The translations under genes and the position numbers were made by a program. A DNA stretch of 64,000 nucleotides from Roseobacter fucihabitans (lineage in GTDB: Bacteria > Pseudomonadota > Alphaproteobacteria > Rhodobacterales > Rhodobacteraceae): contig NZ_CP143423.1 in the NCBI RefSeq assembly GCF_014337925.2, positions 2,510,501 through 2,574,500 of the forward strand, written 5' to 3'. A model generated the notes under the pieces. That model was not told the origin of the DNA, did not search any database, and saw only the letters and a list, made by a program, of their open reading frames with translations. Positions 9,032 to 21,673 of the stretch are shown here, piece after piece. Position 1 is the first letter of the stretch, and each line of letters opens with the position of its first letter.

Positions 9032-10111
9032 TTAAACCGCCTTGCCGAAACCGGCCCAGCCTCGCGGCGCGGGCTTTGCTGCGGCGCGCAAGGCCACGCT
9101 ATCGTGGATGACCTCGGAGGGGTCTTTCATGATCTTGCGGCCCCGGCGGGTCACGAACCACTTGCCATTGCCGCGAAAGGTGCCGAGCATCGGCGCACTC
9201 GGATCTTGTTGCATCCGGCAGGACCATCCATCCGGCAGTGGAAGCCCGTTCATCTGCGCCCTTTCCAGCATCCAGACCAGCGGAATATTGGCCAGCGGTC
9301 TCGCCACCTCAAAGCCGCCCAATTGCCCCCCCACATCGCCATGGGTGCCGGAAAACCAGACTTGCTCCACATGCCCCTGAAACCCTTGCGGCGAGTCCCA
9401 CAAAATCGGCTTATAGGCCACGCGCGTCTCATTCAGCGCCAAGGCATGATAGCCTGATTTCACATTGTGACTAAGCTGGTGGTTGTGAAAGGAGTGCCGC
9501 TTTTCGCTCAACCGCCAGAGCACCGGCGCGTTGAAACCCAGAGATTTCACCGTATCCCAGACGCCGATCATTTCGATTTCCACGCTCGCGAGGCAATGGG
9601 AGGCTGCGAACTGGCGCGCGCATGGGCTGTTTGGATCCCCTTCATAAAAACGGTATACATCGCGGATGTTGCGCTCGGTGGCGCTATCGGCCTTGAGCAA
9701 CCCCATCAGATCGATCACCCCGGCAAGACTGCGCACCGCGTATGCGCCTCGGGAATATCCCATCAGAAAGATCTTGTCGCCCGGACGATAGCGCGAGGCG
9801 AGATACCCATAGGCCCGCCTGATCTGGCGATTGATGCCGCGCCCCTGCATCACATCAAGGGCGGAGCGCCAGTCATTCCATTGCAATCCCGGCTCATAGT
9901 ATATCGAGACGGACCCGGTCATTTCACGGCATAATTGATAGGCACGTCCGGCGTTGGTTTCACTCCCCGGTTCCAGCGAGGACATGGTGCCATCCAGAAT
10001 AACAACATGGGTGACGGGGCCTCGGCGGGGGCCAAAATCACGATCGGGTCGACGCCAGAACCTGCTGTGCAGCCACCCGAACCATTTGTTATTCTGCCGC
10101 GAGGACCTCAC
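9032..10111 (-). CDS. DUF2235 alpha/beta-hydrolase
   Basis: A 359-residue protein of the DUF2235 family, whose members include the Tle1-type phospholipase effectors of type VI secretion. The alpha/beta-hydrolase nucleophile elbow is visible as GYSRGAYAVRSLAG, preceded by HVVILDGTMSSLEPGSETNAG and followed by GVWDTVKSLG and WFSGTHGDVGGQ, which supply the candidate acid and His. No T6SS genes (VgrG, PAAR, immunity) are nearby, so a housekeeping lipase or acyl hydrolase is as likely as an effector. It starts with GTG at 10111 inside the last codons of the molybdoenzyme gene (23-bp overlap), suggesting coupled translation. Confidence 0.85.
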   Translation of the reverse strand: MRSSRQNNKWFGWLHSRFWRRPDRDFGPRRGPVTHVVILDGTMSSLEPGSETNAGRAYQLCREMTGSVSIYYEPGLQWNDWRSALDVMQGRGINRQIRRAYGYLASRYRPGDKIFLMGYSRGAYAVRSLAGVIDLMGLLKADSATERNIRDVYRFYEGDPNSPCARQFAASHCLASVEIEMIGVWDTVKSLGFNAPVLWRLSEKRHSFHNHQLSHNVKSGYHALALNETRVAYKPILWDSPQGFQGHVEQVWFSGTHGDVGGQLGGFEVARPLANIPLVWMLERAQMNGLPLPDGWSCRMQQDPSAPMLGTFRGNGKWFVTRRGRKIMKDPSEVIHDSVALRAAAKPAPRGWAGFGKAV

Positions 10112-12386
10112 CGTTCAACAGCTCCCAAACTTTATGCGGGGTAAATGGCATATCGGCCTGTCGCACCCCCCGCTCCCAAAGTGCGTCCTGAACCGCGTTG
10201 GCCACCGCGGCCAATGCGCCAACCGTTCCCGCTTCACCACACCCCTTCATGCCCATGATATTGGCCGTGGAAGGTACGGGTTCGGAATTAAAACTGATAA
10301 TGGGGACGTCATCGGCACGCGGCAAGGCGTAGTCCATGAACGATGCCGTGAGCAATTGGCCGTCCCCGTCAAAAACAACATGCTCTGTCAGCGCCTGCCC
10401 AATACCCTGCACCACCCCGCCGTGGACCTGACCTTCGGCCAGCATCGGATTGATAAGGTTACCAAAATCATCCACCACCGTATAACGATCCACCCGCACG
10501 ACACCGGTCTCGGGATCAATCACGACCTCTGAAATATGGCACCCATTGGGAAAGCTGCGCGCAGGCAGCGTCGCGCGGGCCTCATGCACCAACAGATCAT
10601 CCCGCCCTTTGGCACGGGCCATATCGGCCACCTCCAGCATGCTCGGTGTCAGGTTGGAGCCCTCCGCGCGGAAACACTCGTCATCAAAACTGATTTCGGA
10701 TGCCGGGACACCCATTTCATCCGCGAGGAACGCGGTGAATTTCTCCGTCATCTCGGAAACGGTCGCGAGCGTTGCATTGTTTTGCACCGTCACGGAACGC
10801 GATCCGCCGGTGCCGCCGCCCTGCGCAATCCGGTCACTGTCGCCTTGTACGACGGTGATCATATCCGCGGGGATACCGGTCTGATCCGACAGAAACGCGG
10901 CATAGACCGTTTCATGCCCCTGCCCTGTGGATTGTGTGCCCACGTAGATCGTCACAGTACCATCCTCATTAAATTCAACCTTCGCACCTTCCGAAGGATC
11001 ACCCAAAATACTTTCAATATAGTAACAGAGCCCAAATCCGCGCAGAAGACCCTTGCTGGCGTCGGCGTTTTTACGCGCGGCGAACCCCGCCATATCGGCC
11101 TCCTCCAGGGCCCGGCTCAGCAGTTTATCAAAATCGCCAACGTCATATGTCTCCCCCGTCGAGGTCTGATAGGGGAACTGTTCCGGTTTGATGAAATTGC
11201 GACGGCGCAACTCAATCGGATCAACGCCCAATTCACGCGCGGCCCTATCCATCAGGCGTTCCAGCAGATAAATCGCCTCGGGGCGCCCCGCGCCGCGATA
11301 GGCATCGACATAGGTGGTGTTGGTATAAAACCCTTCGACGTGCAGCCAGGTGTTTTGCACGTCATAAACCCCCATCAGAACGCGGCTGAAAAGCTGGCTC
11401 TGAATGACCTGGCCGAAATGGCTGTTGTAGGCCCCAAGATTGCAACGTGTGTGCACACGGTAGGCGGTGATCTTATTGGTCTCGTCAAAGGCAAATTCCG
11501 CCAGCGAGGTCAGATCGCGCCCGGCGTTATCCGTCAACATCGCCTCGGTACGGTCTGACATCCAACGCACGGGACGCCCCGTCACGCGCGCCGCATGTGC
11601 GGCCAGCGGGTATTCCGGATAGGGAAAACCCTTCATCCCAAAACCACCCCCCACATCCGGATTGCTCACTCGCACATCTTCGGGGTCAATCGCCAGCGCC
11701 TTGGAAATCGCTTCCTTATGCGCCCAGACGCCCTGCCCGCCCAAGGACACATGCACCCGGTCGCCGTGCCATTGGGCAAAACACCCACGCGGTTCGAGCG
11801 AGCTTACGAGAATGCGATTATCACCGACTTCAAGGCTAACCGTGCGCGCGGCCGCCTTGAACGCCGCATCCGTGGCCGCCTGATCGCCCATGCCCCAGTC
11901 AAACGCGCGGTTATCCGGCACATCCTCATGCACCGGTGCGCCGCCAACGGCCATATCCATTTTCGCGGGCAAATCATCGTAATCCAGCTCGATCAGTTCC
12001 GCCGCATCGCGCGCCTGCTCCAGCGTATCGGCCACGATGAAAGCCACCGGCTCGCCCACAAAGCGCATCTTGCCCTTGGCGAGCAACGGCCTGTCCGGAC
12101 TGGCACCCTGCGTCCCATCGAGGTTCTTGACCGTCGCCCCGAACATGTTGATGTCCATGCCCGCCGCTTCCAGATCCGCCACCGTCAAAACCGCGTGCAC
12201 GCCATCCGCTTGCCGCGCATCCCTGACATCCAGTGTGGTGATCACGGCATGTGCAACCGGTGCGCGGAAGACGAAAGCCCGCAGAGCGCCTGCGGGGGCA
12301 ATGTCATCCACATAACGCCCGCCCCCGGTCAAAAACCGTACATCCTCGACCCGCTTGACCGATTGTGATTTGCCGAACTTATCCAT
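10089..12386 (-). CDS. xanthine dehydrogenase-family molybdopterin subunit (CoxL form II-like)
   Basis: A 765-residue molybdenum-binding large subunit of the xanthine oxidase family, often annotated as aerobic CO dehydrogenase large subunit. The active-site loop near residues 359-367 reads AYRGAGRP, the form II type; true CO dehydrogenase (form I) has AYxCSFR with the Cu-binding Cys, which is missing here. Other family motifs are present: GGGFGMKG, GQGHETVYAAF, GGGTGGSRS and KGCGEAG with the catalytic Glu. The ATG at 12386 follows GGAGCC; a 13-codon upstream extension is less likely. The FAD (medium) and 2Fe-2S (small) subunits are not adjacent, so its partners must be elsewhere. The substrate is unknown. 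Confidence 0.88.
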   Translation of the reverse strand: MDKFGKSQSVKRVEDVRFLTGGGRYVDDIAPAGALRAFVFRAPVAHAVITTLDVRDARQADGVHAVLTVADLEAAGMDINMFGATVKNLDGTQGASPDRPLLAKGKMRFVGEPVAFIVADTLEQARDAAELIELDYDDLPAKMDMAVGGAPVHEDVPDNRAFDWGMGDQAATDAAFKAAARTVSLEVGDNRILVSSLEPRGCFAQWHGDRVHVSLGGQGVWAHKEAISKALAIDPEDVRVSNPDVGGGFGMKGFPYPEYPLAAHAARVTGRPVRWMSDRTEAMLTDNAGRDLTSLAEFAFDETNKITAYRVHTRCNLGAYNSHFGQVIQSQLFSRVLMGVYDVQNTWLHVEGFYTNTTYVDAYRGAGRPEAIYLLERLMDRAARELGVDPIELRRRNFIKPEQFPYQTSTGETYDVGDFDKLLSRALEEADMAGFAARKNADASKGLLRGFGLCYYIESILGDPSEGAKVEFNEDGTVTIYVGTQSTGQGHETVYAAFLSDQTGIPADMITVVQGDSDRIAQGGGTGGSRSVTVQNNATLATVSEMTEKFTAFLADEMGVPASEISFDDECFRAEGSNLTPSMLEVADMARAKGRDDLLVHEARATLPARSFPNGCHISEVVIDPETGVVRVDRYTVVDDFGNLINPMLAEGQVHGGVVQGIGQALTEHVVFDGDGQLLTASFMDYALPRADDVPIISFNSEPVPSTANIMGMKGCGEAGTVGALAAVANAVQDALWERGVRQADMPFTPHKVWELLNGEVLAAE

Positions 12387-13012
12387 GGGAGGCTCCTTTT
12401 TTGGGCGCTGCGTCGAGAGGGACACTAGCGGCGCGCGCCCGCTTGTCCAGCCACCGCGATCTTTTGCGCAGGGTGGCGGTCCTCACCCCTTGGGTCTGCG
12501 TAAAATTGAGGCGGCATCCGATGTTTCATCTGTTACGAAAATCGCGCGCATCTGACGCGTATAAATTCGTTCGCCGCCCGAAGAGGCAAACGCGCATCCA
12601 GCGGCACCGGTGCCGCCGCGCTTCAACGCCGCCTCCCTTGGTTTCATCCGCTGGGTCATATTGGCGACGTGGGTTGCCTGGCCCGCTGCCAGAGGCAGAG
12701 CAGAAGTGTACCCTTGGCACATGAGAAAGCCTTACGAACTCAATAGGTCTGCGCAAACCCGGCAATAAAGCCCTCCAGCCCGAAAAGCGCCGGTCAAATA
12801 CCCTGTGCAACGTCTTGCAGGATCCTTCCCTCACCGGGTGGTGCGCCCACATCCCCACGCCCCGCATCGCACCAAAATCACACCCTTATTGAGAACCGCC
12901 ATCGAAACACAGCTGGCATTGCGGGCCCGCTGCACGTGATCACACGGAATAGACACCCAACGCCTCTTTCCCTCTTGCCGCAGTTTGGATAGATCACAGG
13001 TCAATCACAGTT
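12387..13012. other. intergenic region, no firm gene
   Basis: About 625 bases between the divergent molybdoenzyme gene and valS. A 79-codon minus-strand frame (12483-12722) and longer overlapping frames exist, but none has a ribosome binding site plus recognisable protein. A perfect 16-bp palindrome, GCGGCACCGGTGCCGC, lies at 12601-12616 and could be an operator or simple structure. Promoters for both neighbours are expected here. Confidence 0.4.
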
Positions 13013-13027
13013 TTGATGGGTGCCGCG

Positions 13028-16243
<3,216 letters not shown>

Positions 16244-16252
16244 ACTGCTGCC

Positions 16253-16598
16253 ATGCGCAGCTTGAGAAATCTCGTTGAACGACAGATCGCCAAGGCACAG
16301 ACCTGTGGCGCGATGGATGGGTTGGAAGGGGAAGGTAAACCCCTGCCTGACCGTCGTGTTTGAAACCGCCGCTGCGGCAGCTCTCTGCGCAGGTATGCAG
16401 ATCATGGCCGAAGCAGGCGTGGTCCCGGAAGAATTCCGTTTGAAAAAGGACCTCCGTGCGGCGCGCAAAGCCCATGCCGCCTGTGAGACCGAAGCACAGC
16501 GTAAGGAAGCATAAGGTAAGAAAGCCATGGCCCGGCTGGCCGATCTTGAATTGCGCTCTGAAATTGTCCGTGAAGCGCGGCGGAAATTCATGTTATAA
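16253..16598 (+). pseudogene. decayed DUF1992 (DnaJ-homologue-like) gene
   Basis: The start at 16253 encodes MRSLRNLVERQIAKAQ and GLEGEGKPLPDR, the classic N-terminus of DUF1992 proteins, but hits TGA at 16361. The family sequence continues in another frame as MQIMAEAGVVPEEFRLKKDL (from about 16395), meets TAA at 16512, and resumes in the same frame as MARLADLELRSEIVREARRKF, ending at 16598. So at least one frameshift near 16355 and one nonsense mutation have broken a gene of about 115 codons. It begins 9 bases after valS ends. A sequencing error could explain one lesion but hardly both. Confidence 0.82.
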
Positions 16599-16616
16599 GC
16601 CCGGCGCAGACACCGC

Positions 16617-17405
16617 TTATTTGAATACAGGGGCGCGTTTGGCGAATTGCGCCGCGATCACCTCCATTTGCTCCGCTTGACCCAGCAGCCCTGCTTGCGC
16701 GCGCGCTTCGGCCATCAAAACCGTGTCGACATCGCCGCTTTGCGCGATATTCGCAAGCGCCTTCGCCGCGCGGATCGCCTTCGGGCTCTTGCCCGCGATC
16801 TCATGCGCCAGCGCAAAAGCCACCGCCAGCGGGTCGTCCGCAATCTCGCTTACCAACCCCCAGGCCTCCCCCTGCGCTGCATCCACGGGGGTCGCCGTAT
16901 AGATCAAACGCCGCATCACATCCGAGCGCACCAGAGCCGGTAGCAAAACCATTCCGCCCATATCCGGAATGATCCCCCATTTCATTTCCATCACGGCCAG
17001 TTTTGTATCGGGCGCGGCGATGCGCATATCCGCCGCCAGCGCAATTTGCAGCCCCGCGCCGTAAACCGCGCCCTGCAACGCCGCGATGACGGGGATTTCA
17101 AGCCGGTGCCAGATCATCGCGGCCTCCTGCCATTTGTTGGTGGTGCCGCCGCCATGCGTGCGCGGCAGGATCAGCGCCTCCATATCCTGACCCACCATCG
17201 CGCCAAGGCTTGCAATGTCGATGCCGGCGCAAAAACTCTCCCCCGCCCCGGACAAGACCGCAGCCCGCGCGCCCGACTGCGCCACTTCCGCGCCCGCCGC
17301 GATCAGATCATCAAACATCTGCTGGTCCAGCGCGTTGCGTTTTTCGGGCCGGTTCAACTGCACATGCGCGATGTGATCGGCGACGTTTACCGTGATATGG
17401 GACAT
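16617..17405 (-). CDS. enoyl-CoA hydratase/isomerase family protein
   Basis: A 262-residue crotonase-fold protein. The CoA-binding and oxyanion-hole signatures are visible: LNRPEKRNALDQQMF at the N-terminus, GESFCAGIDIASLG, and ALQGAVYGAGLQIALAADMRIA. The Glu expected in the second catalytic position of true hydratases lies near MEMKWGIIPDMGG. The C-terminal region (SPKAIRAAKALAN) matches the family. The likely role is 2-enoyl-CoA hydration or isomerisation in fatty-acid or amino-acid breakdown; the exact substrate is unknown. AGGAGAAAAAG precedes the ATG. It is divergent from the aminotransferase gene. Confidence 0.9.
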   Translation of the reverse strand: MSHITVNVADHIAHVQLNRPEKRNALDQQMFDDLIAAGAEVAQSGARAAVLSGAGESFCAGIDIASLGAMVGQDMEALILPRTHGGGTTNKWQEAAMIWHRLEIPVIAALQGAVYGAGLQIALAADMRIAAPDTKLAVMEMKWGIIPDMGGMVLLPALVRSDVMRRLIYTATPVDAAQGEAWGLVSEIADDPLAVAFALAHEIAGKSPKAIRAAKALANIAQSGDVDTVLMAEARAQAGLLGQAEQMEVIAAQFAKRAPVFK

Positions 17406-17517
17406 CTTTTTCTCCTAGCGTTATTGCCATGTGACCCGAGAAGCGCGTTTTTGACCAGAAAGACGTTGGGGCAATCTCGTACTTGCCCAAACCGGTAAAG
17501 CCGTTTTAAAGAGCGCC

Positions 17518-18627
17518 ATGACACATTTTCGACTGACTCCGCTCGCCCAGGCCCTGCCCGATACTGTTCCTTTTGTCGGGCCGGAGACGCAAGAGCGGGC
17601 GCGATGCCAGCTTTTCAACGCCCGCCTTGGGGCAAATGAAAACGTCTTTGGCCCCTCGCCTGCCGCTGCGAGCGCCATGGCCGACACGCAAATGTGGAAA
17701 TATGGGGACCCCGAAAGCTACGACCTGCGCGAAGCGCTGAGCGATCATTACGGCATCCTGCCCGAGATGATCGCGGTTGGTGAAGGCATCGATGGGTTGC
17801 TGGGATATATCGTCCGCCTGATGGTGGGCCCCGGAGATACGGTGGTGACCTCGGATGGGGCCTATCCGACGTTCAATTACCACGTCGCAGGGTACGGCGG
17901 GGTCATCCACAAGGTCCCCTATGCCGATGATTTCGAGGATATCGACGCGCTTTTTGCCAAAGCGGGTGAGGTAAACGCTAAACTTGTCTATCTGGCAAAT
18001 CCCGACAACCCGATGGGCACCGCGCATAAAGGTGGCGACATCGAGGCCGCGATGAAAAACCTGCCCAAAGGCACGTTACTCGTGTTGGATGAAGCCTATA
18101 TTGAATGCGCCCCGGGCGGCACCAGCTTGCCTTTGGCGATGGACGATCCGCGGGTGATCCGTTTGCGGACTTTCTCCAAGGCCTACGGTCTGGCCGGTGC
18201 GCGTGTGGGGTATGCGATGGGTGCTGTGGATCTGATCGCGTCCTTTAACAAGGTGCGCAATCATTTCGGGATGAACCGGGCGGCGCAGGCCGGGGCCTTG
18301 GCGGCGCTGGATGATCAAACATGGTTGCGCACGGTCCAGGCACGCATCGCGGCCTCACGCAACCGAATATGGACAATGGCCGTCAAACACGGCCTGCGAC
18401 CGCTGAAATCGGCGACTAATTTCGTGACCATCGACTGCAAGCGCGATGCTGTTTTTGCCCAGAAGGTCATGCGCGAAATGATCAATGAAGGCGTCTTTAT
18501 CCGCATGCCGCTGGTCGCACCGCAAAACCGATGCATCCGGATCAGCTGCGGCACCCCCGCCGATCTGGATATTCTCGCCGATGTGATGCCAATCGCGTTA
18601 CGGGCGGCAGAAAAAAGCTGGCGTTAA
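17518..18627 (+). CDS. PLP-dependent aminotransferase, HisC-like
   Basis: A 369-residue fold-type I, class I/II aminotransferase related to histidinol-phosphate aminotransferase. Motifs are RLGANENVFGPSP at the N-terminus, YLANPDNPMG, VLDEAYIE, the PLP lysine in RTFSKAYGLAGARVGY (about residue 221) and RISCGT with the substrate-carboxylate Arg near the C-terminus. It stands apart from other his genes, so it may serve another amino acid (for example an aromatic one) rather than histidine synthesis. For that reason no symbol is given. Confidence 0.88.
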   Translation: MTHFRLTPLAQALPDTVPFVGPETQERARCQLFNARLGANENVFGPSPAAASAMADTQMWKYGDPESYDLREALSDHYGILPEMIAVGEGIDGLLGYIVRLMVGPGDTVVTSDGAYPTFNYHVAGYGGVIHKVPYADDFEDIDALFAKAGEVNAKLVYLANPDNPMGTAHKGGDIEAAMKNLPKGTLLVLDEAYIECAPGGTSLPLAMDDPRVIRLRTFSKAYGLAGARVGYAMGAVDLIASFNKVRNHFGMNRAAQAGALAALDDQTWLRTVQARIAASRNRIWTMAVKHGLRPLKSATNFVTIDCKRDAVFAQKVMREMINEGVFIRMPLVAPQNRCIRISCGTPADLDILADVMPIALRAAEKSWR

Positions 18628-18677
18628 CCATTGTCACGTTATAATTTTGTCATCTGTTGGCAAATGAGACGCTGATC

Positions 18678-18893
18678 ATGGACAATCATAAGCTTGGCCG
18701 CGCGCCGAATTACACAACCGCCTGTATCGTCATGTTTGGCGTGAATTTGACCTTGATGCTTCTGTTTCTTTTCGCGCTCTGGGGTTTGGTGGTTGCGGCT
18801 TTCGTGGCGCTTGCGGTCAATCACTGGCTCAACTGGCTTGAAGAGCGGCGCCGTCGCGAAGACGCGCGTTGGGCCACACCCACGTCCCGCTAG
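18678..18893 (+). CDS. small two-span membrane protein
   Basis: About 71 residues from the ATG at 18678 (MDNHKLGRAPNYTT). A long hydrophobic region (about residues 15-50, CIVMFGVNLTLMLLFLFALW then GLVVAAFVALAVNHWL) can form two membrane spans. The cytoplasmic tail is strongly charged (EERRRREDARW). The family is unknown to me. It ends four bases into the convergent aminotransferase gene's 3' end. An in-frame TTG start 21 bases upstream is possible but less likely. Confidence 0.6.
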   Translation: MDNHKLGRAPNYTTACIVMFGVNLTLMLLFLFALWGLVVAAFVALAVNHWLNWLEERRRREDARWATPTSR

Positions 18894-20098
18894 CGCCCTG
18901 CGATGATCTCGGCGGCGGCGCTGAGCCCGCCGCTGTCATGGGGGATGTCCAGAGCGCGCATGCCGGCCTCGATCCCACCGAGTAGCCCAAGGATCATGTG
19001 ACCGTTGATATGGCCCATATGGCCCAGCCGGAAAAATCCGTGCCAGGCCGGATCCTGTGCCTCCACCATGCCCAGCCCAATGCCCAGCGTCAGCCCCAAT
19101 TCACGCTCTGTCCATGCGCGCAACGCTGTCGCCTGAGGCGCTTTGAGGTGCAGAGATGTGACCGCATGGCTGCGCCAGTCCGGATCGGGCACGTTCAGGC
19201 GCAGCGGTCCGCCCTGCGCCCAGACATCGCATGCCGCCCAAACCGCGCGGGCAAGCGTCGCGTGGCGCGCCCAGACCGCCTCCATCCCCTCCGCATGGAT
19301 CAAATCGAGGGCGGCGCGCAGCCCATAGACATGATGCGTCGGTGCCGTGCCGTTCCAGTATTCGGAAAACCCCTGTGGATTGGCGCGCGGTGTCCAGTCC
19401 CAATACCTGCTGACCCGCTTCATGGCCGCGCGCACCTCGGCGGCCTTGTCATTGAAGAAAACAAACCCCATGCCCGGCGGCACCATTAACCCCTTCTGGC
19501 ACCCCGTCACCATTACATCCACGCCCCAGACGTCCATTTCAAAGACATCACAGCCCAGCGAGGCGATGCAATCCGCCATCAAAAGCGCCGGATGCCCGGC
19601 CCCGTCCATCGCGCTGCGCACTGCCGTCATGTCATTGCGTATGGAACTGGATGTATCGACATGCACCGCCAGCACCGCTTTGATCTCATGGGACGCATCC
19701 GCCTTGAGCCGCTCTGCGAGCCGGCCAGGGTCCACGCGTGCGGCCTTGCCGAAATCCATCACTTCGACCTCTGCACCAAGGGCGGTGGCCATGCCCGCCC
19801 AGCCGTGGCCGAAAAACCCGGTCGCCAAGACCAGCACCTTGTCACCGGGTGCCACGACATTGGCCAGCGCCGCTTCCCAGACGCCATGCCCGTTGGCGAT
19901 ATAGATCGCGACATGCCCGTCTGTGCGCGCCACGCGGCGCAAATCCGCAACCAGCCCCGGCATCATATCCGGCAATTCACCAGCATAGATATTGGGGGCG
20001 GCGCGGTGCATGGCATTGAGCACGGCCTCCGGCATTACCGAGGGGCCGGGAATGGCGAGGTATCCGCGACCAGCGGCGGGTGTCGGCGATTGAGCCAT
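18890..20098 (-). CDS. class V aminotransferase, alanine/serine-glyoxylate type
   Basis: A 402-residue PLP enzyme of class V, alanine-glyoxylate / serine-glyoxylate aminotransferase family. Features are the N-terminal AIPGPSVMPEAVLNAM, the PLP-contacting ANGHGVWEAALANV, LLMADCIASLGCDVFEMD and the Schiff-base lysine in VTGCQKGLMVPPG. The family also covers related transaminases (aminoethylphosphonate, purine catabolism), so the substrate is uncertain. The ATG at 20098 was chosen for AAGAGGATAATACGC upstream; the frame is open 18 codons further. It may be involved in photorespiratory or glycolate-derived glyoxylate metabolism. Confidence 0.88.
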   Translation of the reverse strand: MAQSPTPAAGRGYLAIPGPSVMPEAVLNAMHRAAPNIYAGELPDMMPGLVADLRRVARTDGHVAIYIANGHGVWEAALANVVAPGDKVLVLATGFFGHGWAGMATALGAEVEVMDFGKAARVDPGRLAERLKADASHEIKAVLAVHVDTSSSIRNDMTAVRSAMDGAGHPALLMADCIASLGCDVFEMDVWGVDVMVTGCQKGLMVPPGMGFVFFNDKAAEVRAAMKRVSRYWDWTPRANPQGFSEYWNGTAPTHHVYGLRAALDLIHAEGMEAVWARHATLARAVWAACDVWAQGGPLRLNVPDPDWRSHAVTSLHLKAPQATALRAWTERELGLTLGIGLGMVEAQDPAWHGFFRLGHMGHINGHMILGLLGGIEAGMRALDIPHDSGGLSAAAEIIAGR

Positions 20099-20189
20099 GC
20101 GTATTATCCTCTTGATATCGGCTGACCCTAACCGCCCCACCCCTGGGGTCAATCGGTGGTTGGCTCAAAATTCAGCTAAGGGGTGCGCA

Positions 20190-20864
20190 TCAGCGCCGGT
20201 AGCTTTCGGCGAGGCCAACGGGGGAAGCACCGGCGAGATAGCGCAGCAAACACCACAGGTTACGGGACCCGCGCCGCACCCAGCCCTGGCTTTGGTAACG
20301 GGTCGCTGAGGTCTGTGCGACAGCCTCAATCGGAGCCAGCTTCCCCTTCAGGGCCAGCGCGATGGCCACGTCCTCCATCAACGGCTGATCCGGGTATCCC
20401 CCGACCTCGCGGTAAAGTGTCTGCGGCAGCAGCAACCCCTGATCGCCATAAGGCAGCCCACACCGACTGCGCAGGTTCGCCCAGCCCGCAACCCACCGCC
20501 CCGCCACCCCACCATGGGCAAATGCCAGACGGAACCACCCGGCCCGCCCCGTATCAAGATGTAAGACCGCAGGCCCGACCCAACCCGGTTGCAAAGCGGT
20601 ATCGGCATGCAGCACCAGCAACCAGCGTCCCTGGGCTTTTGCACAGCCGCGCGCCAGTTGCCCACCGCGCGAGGGCGCCCCCAACACGACCTCCGCACCC
20701 CAGGCCTTTGCGATGGCCACGGTGGCGTCATCCGAACCACCATCCGAGACGATCAATTCGCGGATCAACCCCGCTTCGACCCCCGCCATGAGCCCCGCCA
20801 GACAAGCACCAAGATGCGCCTCAGCGTTCAATGTGGGAATGATCACCGAAATCGGTGCACGCAT
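20190..20864 (-). CDS. family 2 glycosyltransferase (TIGR04283-like)
   Basis: A 224-residue GT2-fold glycosyltransferase. It opens with ISVIIPTLNAEAHLGACL, has the nucleotide-sugar Asp in VSDGGSDDATVAIA, and the DxD-like VLHADTALQPGW; RSRCGLPYGDQGLLL and PLMEDVAIALALK follow. This arrangement is what is called the TIGR04283 'arsenosugar biosynthesis' glycosyltransferase, though that role is not tested in most bacteria. It lacks membrane spans, so it is probably cytoplasmic or peripheral. It is divergent from ygfZ. Confidence 0.85.
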   Translation of the reverse strand: MRAPISVIIPTLNAEAHLGACLAGLMAGVEAGLIRELIVSDGGSDDATVAIAKAWGAEVVLGAPSRGGQLARGCAKAQGRWLLVLHADTALQPGWVGPAVLHLDTGRAGWFRLAFAHGGVAGRWVAGWANLRSRCGLPYGDQGLLLPQTLYREVGGYPDQPLMEDVAIALALKGKLAPIEAVAQTSATRYQSQGWVRRGSRNLWCLLRYLAGASPVGLAESYRR

Positions 20865-20932
20865 AGGTTATGCCCCTTCTTCTTTGCGGCGAAACTTCTA
20901 TATGTCATGACAGGCCAGAAGAGGAACCCCCC

Positions 20933-21673
20933 ATGACCAAACGTCGCATTCTATATTTATCCGGCGCGGATCTGCGCGATTTCCTGCAGGGTCTGATCAC
21001 CAATGACGTGAGCCTTGTGGATCAGGGTTTGGTCTATGCCGCAATGCTGACGCCGCAGGGTAAATTCATCGCCGATTTTTTTCTCGCCGCTGCGCCGGAG
21101 GGTATTTATCTGGATGTTGCGGAGGGGCTGGCTGATGGCTTGGTTCAGCGGCTGAGCATGTATAAACTGCGCGCCGACGTCACAATCGGGGATAGCGGGC
21201 TTTATCTGCACCGCGGATTGGGAGAGCCGCCCGCGGATGGGCTCGCGGACCCGCGCCATACCGCTTTGGGCTGGCGCGCCTATCGCGAGACGCCCCAGAC
21301 GGATGATACGGTGGATTGGACCGCAATCCGGGTGGCGCATATGATTCCGCAAACGGGGATCGAGCTGACGCCTGATACGTTCATTCTCGAAGTGGGATTC
21401 GAACGCCTGTCTGGCGTCGATTTCCGCAAGGGGTGTTATGTCGGACAAGAGGTCACCGCGCGCATGAAACACAAGACCGAGTTGCGCAAGGGGCTGGCCA
21501 AAGTATCCATCATCGGGCAGGCCGAAACCGGCAGCGCCATCACCAGCGATGGAAAACCCGCAGGCACCCTGCTGAGCCGATCAGAAGGGCAGGCTCTGGC
21601 CTACCTGCGGTTTGACCGCGCACAGGGCGAAATGCAGGCCGGTGAAGCCCTGGTGACACGCGACACCGCTTGA
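20933..21673 (+). CDS. ygfZ: tRNA-modifying/Fe-S assembly folate-binding protein YgfZ
   Basis: A 246-residue folate-binding protein of the GcvT-like YgfZ/IBA57 family, which helps Fe-S cluster assembly or repair in enzymes such as MiaB. The diagnostic motif KGCYVGQEVTAR with the conserved Cys is present, preceded by DFLQGLITNDV and TPQGKFIADFFL. The ATG at 20933 follows AGAGGAACCCC. A hairpin overlaps its stop codon and separates it from convergent efp. Confidence 0.92.
   Translation: MTKRRILYLSGADLRDFLQGLITNDVSLVDQGLVYAAMLTPQGKFIADFFLAAAPEGIYLDVAEGLADGLVQRLSMYKLRADVTIGDSGLYLHRGLGEPPADGLADPRHTALGWRAYRETPQTDDTVDWTAIRVAHMIPQTGIELTPDTFILEVGFERLSGVDFRKGCYVGQEVTARMKHKTELRKGLAKVSIIGQAETGSAITSDGKPAGTLLSRSEGQALAYLRFDRAQGEMQAGEALVTRDTA

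Noticed and set aside
10089-12386. True aerobic CO dehydrogenase (coxL).
   Set aside because: The active-site loop is AYRGAGR, without the Cu-ligand Cys, and coxM/coxS are not adjacent.
12483-12867. Open frames of 79-119 codons in the gap between the molybdoenzyme gene and valS.
   Set aside because: They overlap each other on both strands, lack ribosome binding sites and show no recognisable protein.
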